Assembly (NCBI GenBank): GCA_900168235.1
Contig: FUZG01000001.1
Span: 372,001 to 436,000, forward strand
Origin: Lachnospiraceae bacterium
GTDB taxonomy: Bacteria > Bacillota > Clostridia > Lachnospirales > Lachnospiraceae
Direction: 5' to 3'
DNA length: 64,000 bases
Shown here: positions 39,101 through 45,795 of the stretch, one piece after another
How positions within the stretch are numbered: the first letter of the stretch is position 1
How the letters are laid out: each line of letters begins with the position of its first letter
Translations under genes and position numbers: made by a program
Notes under the pieces: model-generated
What the model was told of the DNA's origin: nothing
Database searches by the model: none
The model's input: the letters and a program-made list of their open reading frames with translations, nothing else

Positions 39101-39952
39101 TTTACCTGATGCATCTTCAACCGCATCTTCTACGCGATCAGCATCACCACCTGTAATCTTATCTGCTGTAAAGTAAGAACCCTCAGGGAAAACACCTGCA
39201 TCAGCATGAATATTGATATTCACACCATCTGCAGCAATAGTCTCGTCAAACTCAACCTCAGGCTCTTCCTCTTCATCTACCTGAGGAGCTTCATCGGCAG
39301 GTGCTCCTACAGCAGGTGCATCTACAACCGGCTCAACTTCTCCTTCAGCAGGCTCTGTAGGTGCCGCAGGATCTGTCGGTGCTGACGGATCTGTCGGTGC
39401 TGCAGGATCTGTCGGTGCTGCAGGATCTGTCGGTGCTGCAGGATCTGTCGGATTCGCAGGATCTGCAGGTGCCGCAGGATCTGTCGGTGCTGACGGATCT
39501 GTCGGATTTGACGGATCTACAGGGTTTGAAGGATCTGCAGGTGCAGGATCCTGTCCCTGATTTCCCTCTCCGGAGCCATCTCCGGGATTGGAATTATTTC
39601 CATCACCCTGATCATTCTGACCATCATCACCATGATCGTCATGATCTCCTTCGCCCTGATCACCTTCTCCGGAATCACCTGAGTCGCCTGAATCGCCGCC
39701 ATCGTCGGAGTCATCATGATCAGAATCGTCGGACCCATCAGAATTAGACTCGGAATCACTTCCTGAGTCTTCATCACGGTCTTCTGAGTCTGTGTCCGCA
39801 TCGTCGTCATCGCTGTCAGAAGCGGCATCAATGGTAACTGCCTCTTCCTCTCCTGCATTTACCGGAACGCTCCAATAACATCCGGTAACTGTAGTAAGCG
39901 TGAGAACTGCTGCAAAAAACAGACTTAATGTCCTCAACCTCATCCTTTTCAT
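33119..39952 (-). CDS. Giant surface protein with InlB-B/Flg_new and MBG repeats
   Basis: This protein has 2277 residues. An N-terminal signal with a possible lipobox (TVTGC, Cys25) leads into an Asp/Ser/Gly-rich acidic stretch (~40-130) and then ~15 copies of a DPxxPT unit (~135-215). A beta-rich domain and one Ig-like domain (LTIVDQNGNAVKGALVTL) follow. Next come many Listeria-Bacteroides repeats (VSFNAMGG..., FDGWFTTDGG..YNFDTPVTAGMTLYAGW). Three or four MBG-type domains (VEYDGKYWKV, YVPGKLVINP, TPGTLTIKRR) precede a Gly-rich linker. The C-terminus is a CWIHWLILLLTIAYTLYNAI membrane helix with a basic, then acidic, tail. It is probably an adhesin or matrix protein. GGAGG lies 7 nt before the ATG. 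The closest length class is large Clostridia adhesins. Confidence 0.85.
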   Translation of the reverse strand: MKRMRLRTLSLFFAAVLTLTTVTGCYWSVPVNAGEEEAVTIDAASDSDDDDADTDSEDRDEDSGSDSESNSDGSDDSDHDDSDDGGDSGDSGDSGEGDQGEGDHDDHGDDGQNDQGDGNNSNPGDGSGEGNQGQDPAPADPSNPVDPSNPTDPSAPTDPAAPADPANPTDPAAPTDPAAPTDPAAPTDPSAPTDPAAPTEPAEGEVEPVVDAPAVGAPADEAPQVDEEEEPEVEFDETIAADGVNINIHADAGVFPEGSYFTADKITGGDADRVEDAVEDASGKVVTDSVAFDLTVYHDGHAVQPDKSKGHTYVTFSNLDLDDGESIEVYHVNDNLNSAKEVSSSQNGGDEVEFETNHFTIFVAAATRGSADTVARAHLTIVDQNGNAVKGALVTLKQGDTSVSGETGSNGSVELVYDTSAGDITSIVISKSGYQTLETGASDSVITLTAYKDTIHFDSNPPHHMSASGSMDDQEIFVGSEDNLTKNAFKVEGYDFVGWDTKREGNGTRYSDEASYISAATDEDRNITLFAQWTKANSSLKIKGSLNSGHAQELKHLGSVKVKIGGEVQRDGVCSWSELARGTTYEISNITPLDGFEYGNPEQSVISGEIVGDTEIVIPFVSKKYNVSYDLKGGRFKNGVNAPTEHIYKVKTVLPKAGDVIREGYKFEGWVDASNNNPISSISEDFKGDVSVAAKWSQKTYRLKIEKQAHIVSYSVSLSGDKIDPPVQTHDFHYGDVITISASAAPGYDPGTIRYNDNESGVFTFTDEDIHVRITVDKAEACVLTVNDGDGIAKHTVYVDGVESTGEYTSGKKVKIVAEVKSGYDPTKIKYDPQQEFRLKKGENVVNISAEPLKYKITYDLSGNKAVNGAGNPTEFTVNDTITLNDPKNPGFVFRAWKELGTNGNQPIRVIEAGAYTSDITLTALWDPDTAKGSDATAYLVAPWANIMGSGYEDDDDRQQGTDGHPTDQFISVGVVKSGRVDKYVTSNFDQFVASNHSDFDTHVFAGTMRSPVDEDKNGYSIKVSGNKITVISTKVTYTADLNAINWYEAKKEPSDLNTVGYHVDGWVKWNKEDTGYVVKFDTKGGEPIPENQTVSYNGKVQRPEDPKKSGSRFDGWFTTDGGTELYNFDTPVTAGMTLYAGWTSEYKLKFDVHDVTTDTFFGEESPVKYDLTLEDAEGVKEHVTVSSDGIPVIADTKYSFSAITVDDQYEYVGYRVGNGDTNTNPVTAITGTITGNTEIVVDVKLREYTVSFNAMGGSPEPVDQSVRRGDKAKKPETDPKKAGHVFNGWYTEEAAQNEYDFNTPVSADMILYAGYEKDMTISTNATIHIRIPSESIKPKPVEKTSKFPEECNGYPIANYLKVGKANVTSYIAGTYSSYNKSDLADHVKNAKPYKEPKANGIIDIRESGRLVCWILKIDGKYYVDVVENGELWRADMSTFEYYVIKKPKGDSNYHIDAEADWVKVENGLTPLTISGNSGEVTYDGQEHKVEGYSPTQIQVGSGTNQITGITAIAKGTDVGTYDTVFTGKPSIKGGYGVNIAERYKITYVPGKLVINPRMFTVSFNTLGGIPVPKPQTVSEGSVAVKPEISPSMNGFVFDKWCSDPECRNEYNFSTGVTGDMILYAGYKQDESPSGVLANTFVKVPTEGQAANAPEDNGQKYVDNPDGANIWVGTAEISKFLAENREELTGDDVNKHISNFQWREAGRYEYNGVTYWLKTNGEVVNAETVVDGKTWVARLNTVEWRSTENGVVSDIPVIHVIGNVEWRALSSETRTIILSANSLDVDYTGEMLFVEGFEKTAFDIDGETYTVSGVSARAEGIEASIYETVITYGSDGVVVTDGSGTDVTEQFTVDVIKGYLNIRAASPDGKVHVSGNPINVEYDGKYWKVDSVSVDGISGNYTVVYYVVSGNNSTNGRVNASIDEADIDDEGDGYSYEDLPSYTDVTKLDIVAVVKSDNYKDIPPYHIPFEITPRIAKAGSVGAKKVYDGKPLTTTNNVTIDRLVEGQTPEITMTGSQLHAGSSKNTFTVASSSTFKSTNYALSYEYGSLEIEQAPVGIKAKSLTKNRGDADPAFEAEVVGNIYNNEVTWSLTREAGEAVGVYAINVAYNGTPDYNVTTTPGTLTIKRRGGGGGGNDPVITPTGTPGAPVAAPGGTILPFTAATAPIGGAIGAIAGPGGTLIPAAGAVPALGDIEGEVLGIRSEPAAPEEGEEPAEEDHDLISDVLGVREEACWIHWLILLLTIAYTLYNAIRIAARRKLIKELSEDNDEQQDAQNNG

Positions 39953-40210
39953 TTATGAACCTCCACAATGGTGAGGCGCTACTCTCACCGGCCTGATCAG
40001 ATCATTCCCGGGTCAGGTCTGAACGATCTTGAATTCTCCAGTCTCCTTTCGCTTGAACTTTCCCTGTTCTGTAACTTCCCCTTTTGGTTCCGCCTGACAT
40101 CCTTGTCATCGATAAATGCCGCTCCCTTAAGCAGCCGTCATCATCAGCGATAAATTACCCTAAAGCTTTCGCTCTTATATCATTTTTATGTTTAAAATTT
40201 ATCATGCCTC
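39953..40210 (-). promoter_or_regulatory. Structured leader of the giant surface protein gene
   Basis: This long non-coding stretch is GC-richer than the AT-rich DNA beyond it. Read on the minus strand it contains GCTGCT-TAAGGG-AGCGGC, TGACA-AGGA-TGTCA, a CCTGA/TGATCAGG pairing, and GGTGAG-AGTAGCGC-CTCACC just before the GGAGG ribosome site. I do not recognise a known riboswitch core in it. Confidence 0.5.
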
Positions 40211-40429
40211 TTGTGAAAAATTTAATAATTGTCGTAGATACGACATTTTTTGTCGAAAAACGAATCAAAAATTGTCATTTTTGTATACAGTATACTTTCC
40301 CACTCAGCCGGCATGTATGGTGTGTTCATTATACAGTATATTGTATGTATTTATGTGCAATAAGTGAGTTTTTGAGCATAATGTTGTATTTAAACCAAAG
40401 ATTTAAAATACATATTTTTCAAAAAAATA
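40211..40429. other. AT-rich intergenic DNA with palindromes
   Basis: No gene is seen. It holds a hairpin TGTCGT-AGAT-ACGACA followed by six T on the plus strand (about 40228-40250). It also has two palindromes TATACAGTATA at 40284-40294 and 40330-40340, 46 bp apart. A promoter for the giant gene must lie here, but no -35/-10 pair stands out. Confidence 0.4.
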
Positions 40430-40470
40430 AAAGTCCTACAAACTACTATTTCGGTAGTTCATAAGACTTT
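40430..40470 (-). terminator. Terminator after rarA
   Basis: AAAGTC..AACTAC-CGAAATA-GTAGTT..GACTTT with matching 5-nt internal bulges is followed by TATTTTTTT on the minus strand. Confidence 0.8.
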
Positions 40471-40505
40471 CTTAATAAAAAAATAATATTTAAAGCAATT
40501 TTTTG

Positions 40506-41861
40506 CTATTTTTTATTCTTATTCTCTTCCGGGTCCAGATCATCCCCGTTTTTCAACGAACGCATATGCTCACGTATCTTCTTCTCATATCCCATTCCGG
40601 AAACATGATAAAATTCACGTCCGTCAAGCTCATACGGCATGTACTGCTGTTTCGCATAGTGATTTTTATAGTCATGGGCATACTGATAACCGACACCATG
40701 TCCGAGCTTTCCTGCATTTTTATAATGTGCATCCTGCAAATGTGTAGGGATAGTCACGCTTCTGGTCTCCTTTACTGCCTGCATCGCTTCAAAGATCGCT
40801 TCGCATGATGCATTGCTCTTTGGCGCTGTTGCTACATAAGTCACTGCCTGGGATAAGATTATCTGGGCTTCCGGCATACCGACTCTTTCAACTGCAAGAC
40901 ATGCTGCCGTTGCCACCTGGATTGCCTGCGGATCAGCATTTCCAACATCCTCTGAAGCACAGATCATTATACGGCGCGCTATAAATTTTATATCTTCGCC
41001 TGCATTCAGCATTTTTGCAAGATAGAAAACCGCAGCATCCGGGTCCGACCCGCGCATGCTTTTAATAAAAGCAGAAACAGTATCGTAATGATTGTCTCCG
41101 TCTTTATCATAACGGACCACACGCTTCTGGATACACTCACTTGCAACATCCAGCGTGATATGTATCCTGCCGTCATCGGATTTCTCCGTAGTCATCACCG
41201 CAAGCTCCACAGCATTCAGCGCTGACCTTGCATCACCGTCAGACTGATCCGCGAGAAATTCCAGCGCATCATCGTCTATGTCAGCCCCGTATGAACCAAA
41301 ACCCTTATCCGGATCAGTTATCGCACGCTTAATCAAGGTACGGATATCATCCATATTCAGCGGTTTCAGCTCAAAAATAATGGACCGGGACAAAAGAGCT
41401 CCGTTCACTTCAAAATACGGATTCTCTGTAGTCGCTCCAATGAGGATCACAGTTCCGTCTTCCACAAACGGCAGCAGATAATCCTGCTGCCCCTTGTTAA
41501 ATCTGTGTATCTCATCGATAAAGAGGATCGTCTTTTTCCCATACATTCCAAGGTCATCCTTTGCCTTGGATGTCACAGCCTCCATATCCTTTTTTCCGGA
41601 TACAGTTGCATTTAATTGTACAAACTCAGCTTTTGTAGTATTGGCAATGACCTTTGCGATAGTGGTCTTGCCTGTTCCGGGAGGTCCGTAAAGAATCAAT
41701 GAAGAAAGCTTATCCGCTTTTATGGCACGGTAAAGCATCTTGTCCCGTCCGACAATGTGCTCCTGGCCCACCACTTCATCAAGGGTTTCCGGGCGCATCC
41801 TTGCCGCCAGCGGAGACTCTTTCTTCATATTATTTTGTCTCATGTAATCAAAGAGATCCAT
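40506..41861 (-). CDS. rarA: Replication-associated recombination protein RarA (MgsA)
   Basis: This 451-residue AAA+ ATPase has RMRPETLDEVVGQEHI at the N-terminus, Walker A YGPPGTGKTTIA, the Walker B/sensor region TILFIDEIHRFNKGQQD, TTENPYFEVN, and a C-terminal tetramer domain ending in the usual YPHDY-like region (YQYAHDYKNHYAKQQYMP). It acts at stalled replication forks. The ATG lies one base after the TAA of the 78-residue gene. It is last in the malic enzyme operon. Confidence 0.95.
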   Translation of the reverse strand: MDLFDYMRQNNMKKESPLAARMRPETLDEVVGQEHIVGRDKMLYRAIKADKLSSLILYGPPGTGKTTIAKVIANTTKAEFVQLNATVSGKKDMEAVTSKAKDDLGMYGKKTILFIDEIHRFNKGQQDYLLPFVEDGTVILIGATTENPYFEVNGALLSRSIIFELKPLNMDDIRTLIKRAITDPDKGFGSYGADIDDDALEFLADQSDGDARSALNAVELAVMTTEKSDDGRIHITLDVASECIQKRVVRYDKDGDNHYDTVSAFIKSMRGSDPDAAVFYLAKMLNAGEDIKFIARRIMICASEDVGNADPQAIQVATAACLAVERVGMPEAQIILSQAVTYVATAPKSNASCEAIFEAMQAVKETRSVTIPTHLQDAHYKNAGKLGHGVGYQYAHDYKNHYAKQQYMPYELDGREFYHVSGMGYEKKIREHMRSLKNGDDLDPEENKNKK

Positions 41862-41862
41862 T

Positions 41863-42099
41863 TTATTTTCCGCCAAGTCTTCCGAGGGACATGAAGAACT
41901 CCACATCCTCTGCTGAAAGCTTTATGTTTGACTTTTTCTGTGCTCCGTCAGGAGTTGTTACCATGAAATCAATAACCGTTCCATCCTGAAGTGCTGTACT
42001 TTTTACATCTCCGAGAAATCTCGGGAACATGGGATGACGCTTTGCGAAAGCATCGATCTTTCCCTTAAGTGCCAGCATTTCCATCATGTTAGGTGCCAT
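41863..42099 (-). CDS. Hypothetical protein, 78 residues
   Basis: I do not recognise the family. It is a small soluble protein (NMMEMLALKGKIDAFAKRHP ... VDFF-like end) with no signal or membrane segment. A GAGGAGG-type site precedes the ATG. It is tightly packed between DUF4250 and rarA. Confidence 0.6.
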   Translation of the reverse strand: MAPNMMEMLALKGKIDAFAKRHPMFPRFLGDVKSTALQDGTVIDFMVTTPDGAQKKSNIKLSAEDVEFFMSLGRLGGK

Positions 42100-42122
42100 T
42101 GTTTTCCTCCTCTAATTGCATC

Positions 42123-42293
42123 TCAGCGAAACTGATTTTTCTCCGGATCGTAGTGATAATCTATAGCTGCCAGTTTTTTCTGCAATTCTTCCTGATCCAT
42201 GTCATTTGCCTTGCAGAAACGCTCCAGAGTCGGAAAACGATCTCTAAGCTGTGTATTAACCATGCTCATCAGCATTACGGGATCTTCAGGCAT
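42123..42293 (-). CDS. DUF4250 protein, 56 residues
   Basis: The product starts MPEDPVMLMSMVNTQLRD and matches the compact DUF4250 family in length and sequence. The function is unknown. AGGAAG lies about 8 nt upstream of this ATG; a 12-codon longer frame overlaps the start of this ribosome site and is less likely. It follows malic enzyme by 28 nt. Confidence 0.75.
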   Translation of the reverse strand: MPEDPVMLMSMVNTQLRDRFPTLERFCKANDMDQEELQKKLAAIDYHYDPEKNQFR

Positions 42294-42321
42294 TTTTTTG
42301 TACTTCCTTTCTAACTGCTCT

Positions 42322-43476
42322 TTATACAAGAGCCTTTACTGCTTCTGCTACTGCCTCAGCAACTCCGGGCGCAAAAGCCTCCGGAATGATGAAGTCTTCA
42401 TTTAACTTGTCATCCGGCACAAGAGACGCCAACTTTTCTGCGATAGCGAGCTTCATTTCCTCAGTGATCTGCGGAGCGCGTGACTCAAGCGCACCCTTGA
42501 AGATACCCGGGAATGCGATAACGTTATTGATCTGGTTCGGGAAATCAGAACGGCCTGTTCCAACGACCCTTGCCCCCGCTGCCTTTGCCTCATCCGGCAT
42601 GATCTCAGGAACAGGATTTGCCATAGCAAAAATAATAGCATCCTTATTCATGCTCTTTACCATTTCCTGTGTCACGCTGTTCGGAGCGGATACACCGATA
42701 AAGATATCTGCTCCTACGAGTGCGTCTGCAAGAGACCCTGTCCTGTTTTCAGGATTTGTGACCTTCAGCATCTCCTTCTTTATCCAGTTAAGCTTGCTCT
42801 CGTCACGATCACGGCTGATGATACCGCTTCTGTCACAAAGAATCAGATTTTTGAATCCATAGCTTAAAAGAAGCTTACTGATGGCGATTCCTGCTGCACC
42901 CGCACCGTTTACTGCGATACGACACTCTTCCTTTTTCTTTCCTGTGATCTTAAGAGCGTTGATAACTGCTGCAAGAACAACGATCGCTGTTCCGTGCTGG
43001 TCATCATGGAAAACAGGGATATCCAGTTCTTTCTTCAGTCTTTCCTCGATCTCAAAACATCTGGGAGCGGAAATATCCTCAAGATTGATACCGCCAAAGC
43101 CCGGCGCGATCCACTTTACAGCCTTTATGATCTCCTCTGTATCCTGTGTATCAAGGCAGATCGGAACTGCATTAACTCCGCCAAATTCCTTAAAGAGGAC
43201 TGCTTTTCCCTCCATTACAGGCATAGCTGCCTTTGCGCCAATATTTCCAAGTCCAAGGACAGCGCTTCCGTCAGAAACCACTGCGACAGTATTTGCCTTG
43301 ATGGTATATTTATAAGCTGCTGAGGGATCCTCTGCGATCACCTTACAGGGCTCTGCAACACCCGGTGTATAGGCAAGTGCAAGATCTTCTCTTGTATCTA
43401 CATGCGCCTTTGCAACAGTATCAAGTTTTCCCTGCCATTCCTCATGAAGCTTCAGTGCCTTTTCTGCGTTAGTCAT
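42322..43476 (-). CDS. NAD-type malic enzyme (oxaloacetate-decarboxylating)
   Basis: This 384-residue enzyme of the short bacterial type converts malate to pyruvate and CO2. Motifs: LALAYTPGVAEPCKVI, SDGSAVLGLGNIGAKAAMPVMEGKA-type loop (read in two parts), FHDDQHGTAIV, the nucleotide fold VNGAGAAGIAISKLL and FAMANPVPEIMPDEA. The ATG chosen has AAAGGA 8 nt upstream; the ATG six codons earlier overlaps it. It heads the operon with DUF4250, a hypothetical gene and rarA. Confidence 0.95.
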   Translation of the reverse strand: MTNAEKALKLHEEWQGKLDTVAKAHVDTREDLALAYTPGVAEPCKVIAEDPSAAYKYTIKANTVAVVSDGSAVLGLGNIGAKAAMPVMEGKAVLFKEFGGVNAVPICLDTQDTEEIIKAVKWIAPGFGGINLEDISAPRCFEIEERLKKELDIPVFHDDQHGTAIVVLAAVINALKITGKKKEECRIAVNGAGAAGIAISKLLLSYGFKNLILCDRSGIISRDRDESKLNWIKKEMLKVTNPENRTGSLADALVGADIFIGVSAPNSVTQEMVKSMNKDAIIFAMANPVPEIMPDEAKAAGARVVGTGRSDFPNQINNVIAFPGIFKGALESRAPQITEEMKLAIAEKLASLVPDDKLNEDFIIPEAFAPGVAEAVAEAVKALV

Positions 43477-43654
43477 TTCTGCTGTCCTTTCCATCTGTGA
43501 GCCTATTTATATAGGAAGATTCTCATTCAGAATTTCCCTATGACCGCGGTGACATCACACGCAGTCCTTCATCATTTTAATTTGCATCACGTTTTCTTTC
43601 AAGATTTATGCGACATTTTACGAATCCTTTATTTTCTTTATAACGATTACGCAT

Positions 43655-43722
43655 TATAATGATTCGTACCGACTATCGATTATTTAGGAAGGAGACGCGG
43701 ATTCTCTTAACTTTACCCGCGT
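43655..43722 (+). promoter_or_regulatory. hflX -10 box, Shine-Dalgarno and intervening hairpin
   Basis: TATAAT (43655-43660) has only a poor -35. A strong AGGAAGGAG (43686-43694) is 39 nt from the hflX ATG. The stretch between contains ACGCGG/CCGCGT (43695-43700 with 43717-43722). Folding this 28-nt hairpin would bring the ribosome site to about 11 nt from the ATG. Confidence 0.45.
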
Positions 43723-43733
43723 TTAGAATAAAA

Positions 43734-45086
43734 ATGGCAGAAACAAATACATTTGACGTTCCGCGCCAGACAGCAGTCCTTGTAGGACTCGATCTTCAGG
43801 ACGGCACAAACTTTTCAAAATCCATCCGTGAGATGAAAGAGCTTGCAGATGCTGTAAGTATCGACGTTGTCATGACTGTGACCCAGTCACTTCCGGGACA
43901 GAATGCAGCTACTTATATAGGAAGCGGAAAAGTTGAGGAGATCAGAGCTCTCGTCGATGAACTCGAACCTGATCTCGTGCTCTTTGACAATTCTCTTTCA
44001 CCTATCCAGCTCAGAAATCTGGCAAATGAGCTGCAGGCAGAGATACTGGACCGTACACAGCTGATCCTCAGGATCTTTTCCGAAAGAGCCCGTACCCGCG
44101 AGGCAAAACTTCAGGTAGAAAGTGCTCAGCTCGCATATTTTCTCCCCCGCCTCGTTGGTCTCCGTACCAAGCTCGGACGTCAGGGCGGAACAAGCGGTTC
44201 CATGAGTAATAAGGGACAGGGTGAGACGCAGATTGAACTTGACCGCCGCCACATTGAGCACCGTATGGCACAGCTCCGCCGGGAACTGAATACAGTGGAA
44301 CAGGAACGTGCGACCCAGCGAAAGCGCAGAGCATCTTCCGGAATCCCCAAGGTTGCTCTGGTTGGTTACACAAACGCCGGAAAATCAACCATTATGAATG
44401 CTATGCTTTCAGAGTTCAGTACTGACACTGTTGAGGAAAAATCTGTTTTCGAGAAAAACATGCTTTTTGCAACGCTGGATACGTCTGTACGAAAAATTGA
44501 TCCGGGTCAGGGGAGAAAAGTTTTTCTCCTGTCAGACACCGTAGGTTTTATCAGTAATCTTCCCACAACTCTTGTAAAGGCTTTCCGCTCCACACTTGAG
44601 GAAGTTAAGTACGCTGATATCCTGCTCCTCGTATCTGACCTGTCAGATCCCGAATACAGAGAAAATCTCCGTGTTACAGAGGAAACACTGTCTGAGATCG
44701 GAGCCGGAGACATCCCCAGGATCTACGTTTATAACAAGGCTGACCTTGCGTCTGATCCTGATATCCAGGTTCTCCATGATCCCACTCAGGACACAGCTCC
44801 TGCGCCCGGTTCATTCTCAGCACCACAGTCCGAGTCCTCCAGACGGATAACCATATCTGCAAAAAAACGTACAGACATCGAGCGTCTGGTTGACACCATC
44901 GAAGATGCAGTAAATGCGGACCGTGTTGAATGTGACATGCTGATCCCGTATACCGACGGAAGAGTTCTTGATGCACTTAAAAAGAACTCGAGCCTCACTA
45001 TCAGCGGTTATGATGAAAAGGGCACAAAGATCCATGTATTCTGCACTAAGGCAGATTTTAACCGCTATAACGAATATGTGATCTGA
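43734..45086 (+). CDS. hflX: GTPase HflX
   Basis: This 450-residue ribosome-associated GTPase has an N-terminal HflX domain (TAVLVGLDLQDG, AATYIGSGKVEEI, RTQLILRIFSERARTREAKLQ read in parts) and a coiled-coil linker. The G domain has G1 GYTNAGKST at residue 211, G3 DTVGF and G4 NKAD. It rescues or splits stalled ribosomes in other bacteria. The frame upstream of this ATG crosses the promoter -10 and is not used. The gene stands alone with a strong terminator. Confidence 0.96.
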   Translation: MAETNTFDVPRQTAVLVGLDLQDGTNFSKSIREMKELADAVSIDVVMTVTQSLPGQNAATYIGSGKVEEIRALVDELEPDLVLFDNSLSPIQLRNLANELQAEILDRTQLILRIFSERARTREAKLQVESAQLAYFLPRLVGLRTKLGRQGGTSGSMSNKGQGETQIELDRRHIEHRMAQLRRELNTVEQERATQRKRRASSGIPKVALVGYTNAGKSTIMNAMLSEFSTDTVEEKSVFEKNMLFATLDTSVRKIDPGQGRKVFLLSDTVGFISNLPTTLVKAFRSTLEEVKYADILLLVSDLSDPEYRENLRVTEETLSEIGAGDIPRIYVYNKADLASDPDIQVLHDPTQDTAPAPGSFSAPQSESSRRITISAKKRTDIERLVDTIEDAVNADRVECDMLIPYTDGRVLDALKKNSSLTISGYDEKGTKIHVFCTKADFNRYNEYVI

Positions 45087-45110
45087 ACATAATTTAAGGA
45101 AGCACTTACC

Positions 45111-45153
45111 AAAAGAGCCATCTGATTCTCATGGGAAATCAGATGGTTCTTTT
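45111..45153 (+). terminator. Terminator after hflX
   Basis: AAAAGA-CCATCTGATT / AATCAGATGG-TCTTTT stem with a 9-nt loop and a T-run. Confidence 0.9.
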
Positions 45154-45306
45154 ATGTAATAGCCTTATACAAAGCTAGATATAGTAGCTCCAATGTATTG
45201 ATTTGAATAAACAAATAGCCTTTACGCTTTTCGGTCTTCATATACTCAATGTAGGTTATTGCTATTCCAAATTGCTTATTTCAAAAACTTTGAGGAAACA
45301 ATTTTT

Positions 45307-45750
45307 ATGGATAATATTCCTACATTGAAGAAATCCCCCATCGCGGTGAAATTAAAAAATCTCCGCAAGAGTATAGGATATACACAGCAGTTTGTCGCTG
45401 ATTATCTTGGCATCATCCGTCAGACTTATTCTCATTATGAAACTGACCGCTTAATGCCAAATATGGAAGTATTATGCAAACTCGCGGATCTTTACCGCAT
45501 ATCTCCTGAGATTTTGCTGGACCTCGTCGTTCCGGCTGATTTAAATAAAAATAAGAAGATAACCGATGAAGAAGTCGAACTTACCGAGTATCTGACTTTT
45601 ACAAATGATCCGAAAAACCGCATCAAATATAAAGATTGCTCAGTCATGGAAAAACGCCTGCTGTTCCGTTTTTCCAAGCTGAGCACTGTCGAGCAGAACC
45701 ACCTTATCGATATTGCAAAAGTATTGGCAAGTACTAATACATCACAGTAA
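45307..45750 (+). CDS. XRE-family HTH regulator, copy 1
   Basis: This 147-residue protein has an HTH_3 domain at about residues 14-70 (LKNLRKSIGYTQQFVADYLG, then RQTYSHYE as the recognition region). A ~75-residue C-terminal helical part follows that resembles its paralogue at 47.0 kb. GAGGA lies about 10 nt before the ATG. It is probably a DNA-binding repressor of unknown targets. It is divergent from and next to the decayed maltose operon. Confidence 0.85.
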   Translation: MDNIPTLKKSPIAVKLKNLRKSIGYTQQFVADYLGIIRQTYSHYETDRLMPNMEVLCKLADLYRISPEILLDLVVPADLNKNKKITDEEVELTEYLTFTNDPKNRIKYKDCSVMEKRLLFRFSKLSTVEQNHLIDIAKVLASTNTSQ

Positions 45751-45795
45751 AATGATCAAAAAATACCGTGACCGAGCTATGGGCTTTTAACGTAC

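Noticed and set aside
39380-39540. Short direct repeats as a CRISPR array
   Set aside because: The 15-18 bp units have no unique spacers and encode proline repeats in frame.
39361-39747. Plus-strand 128-residue frame with repeated DLSVL units
   Set aside because: It is antisense to the DPxxPT repeats of the surface protein; the periodicity comes from that repeat.
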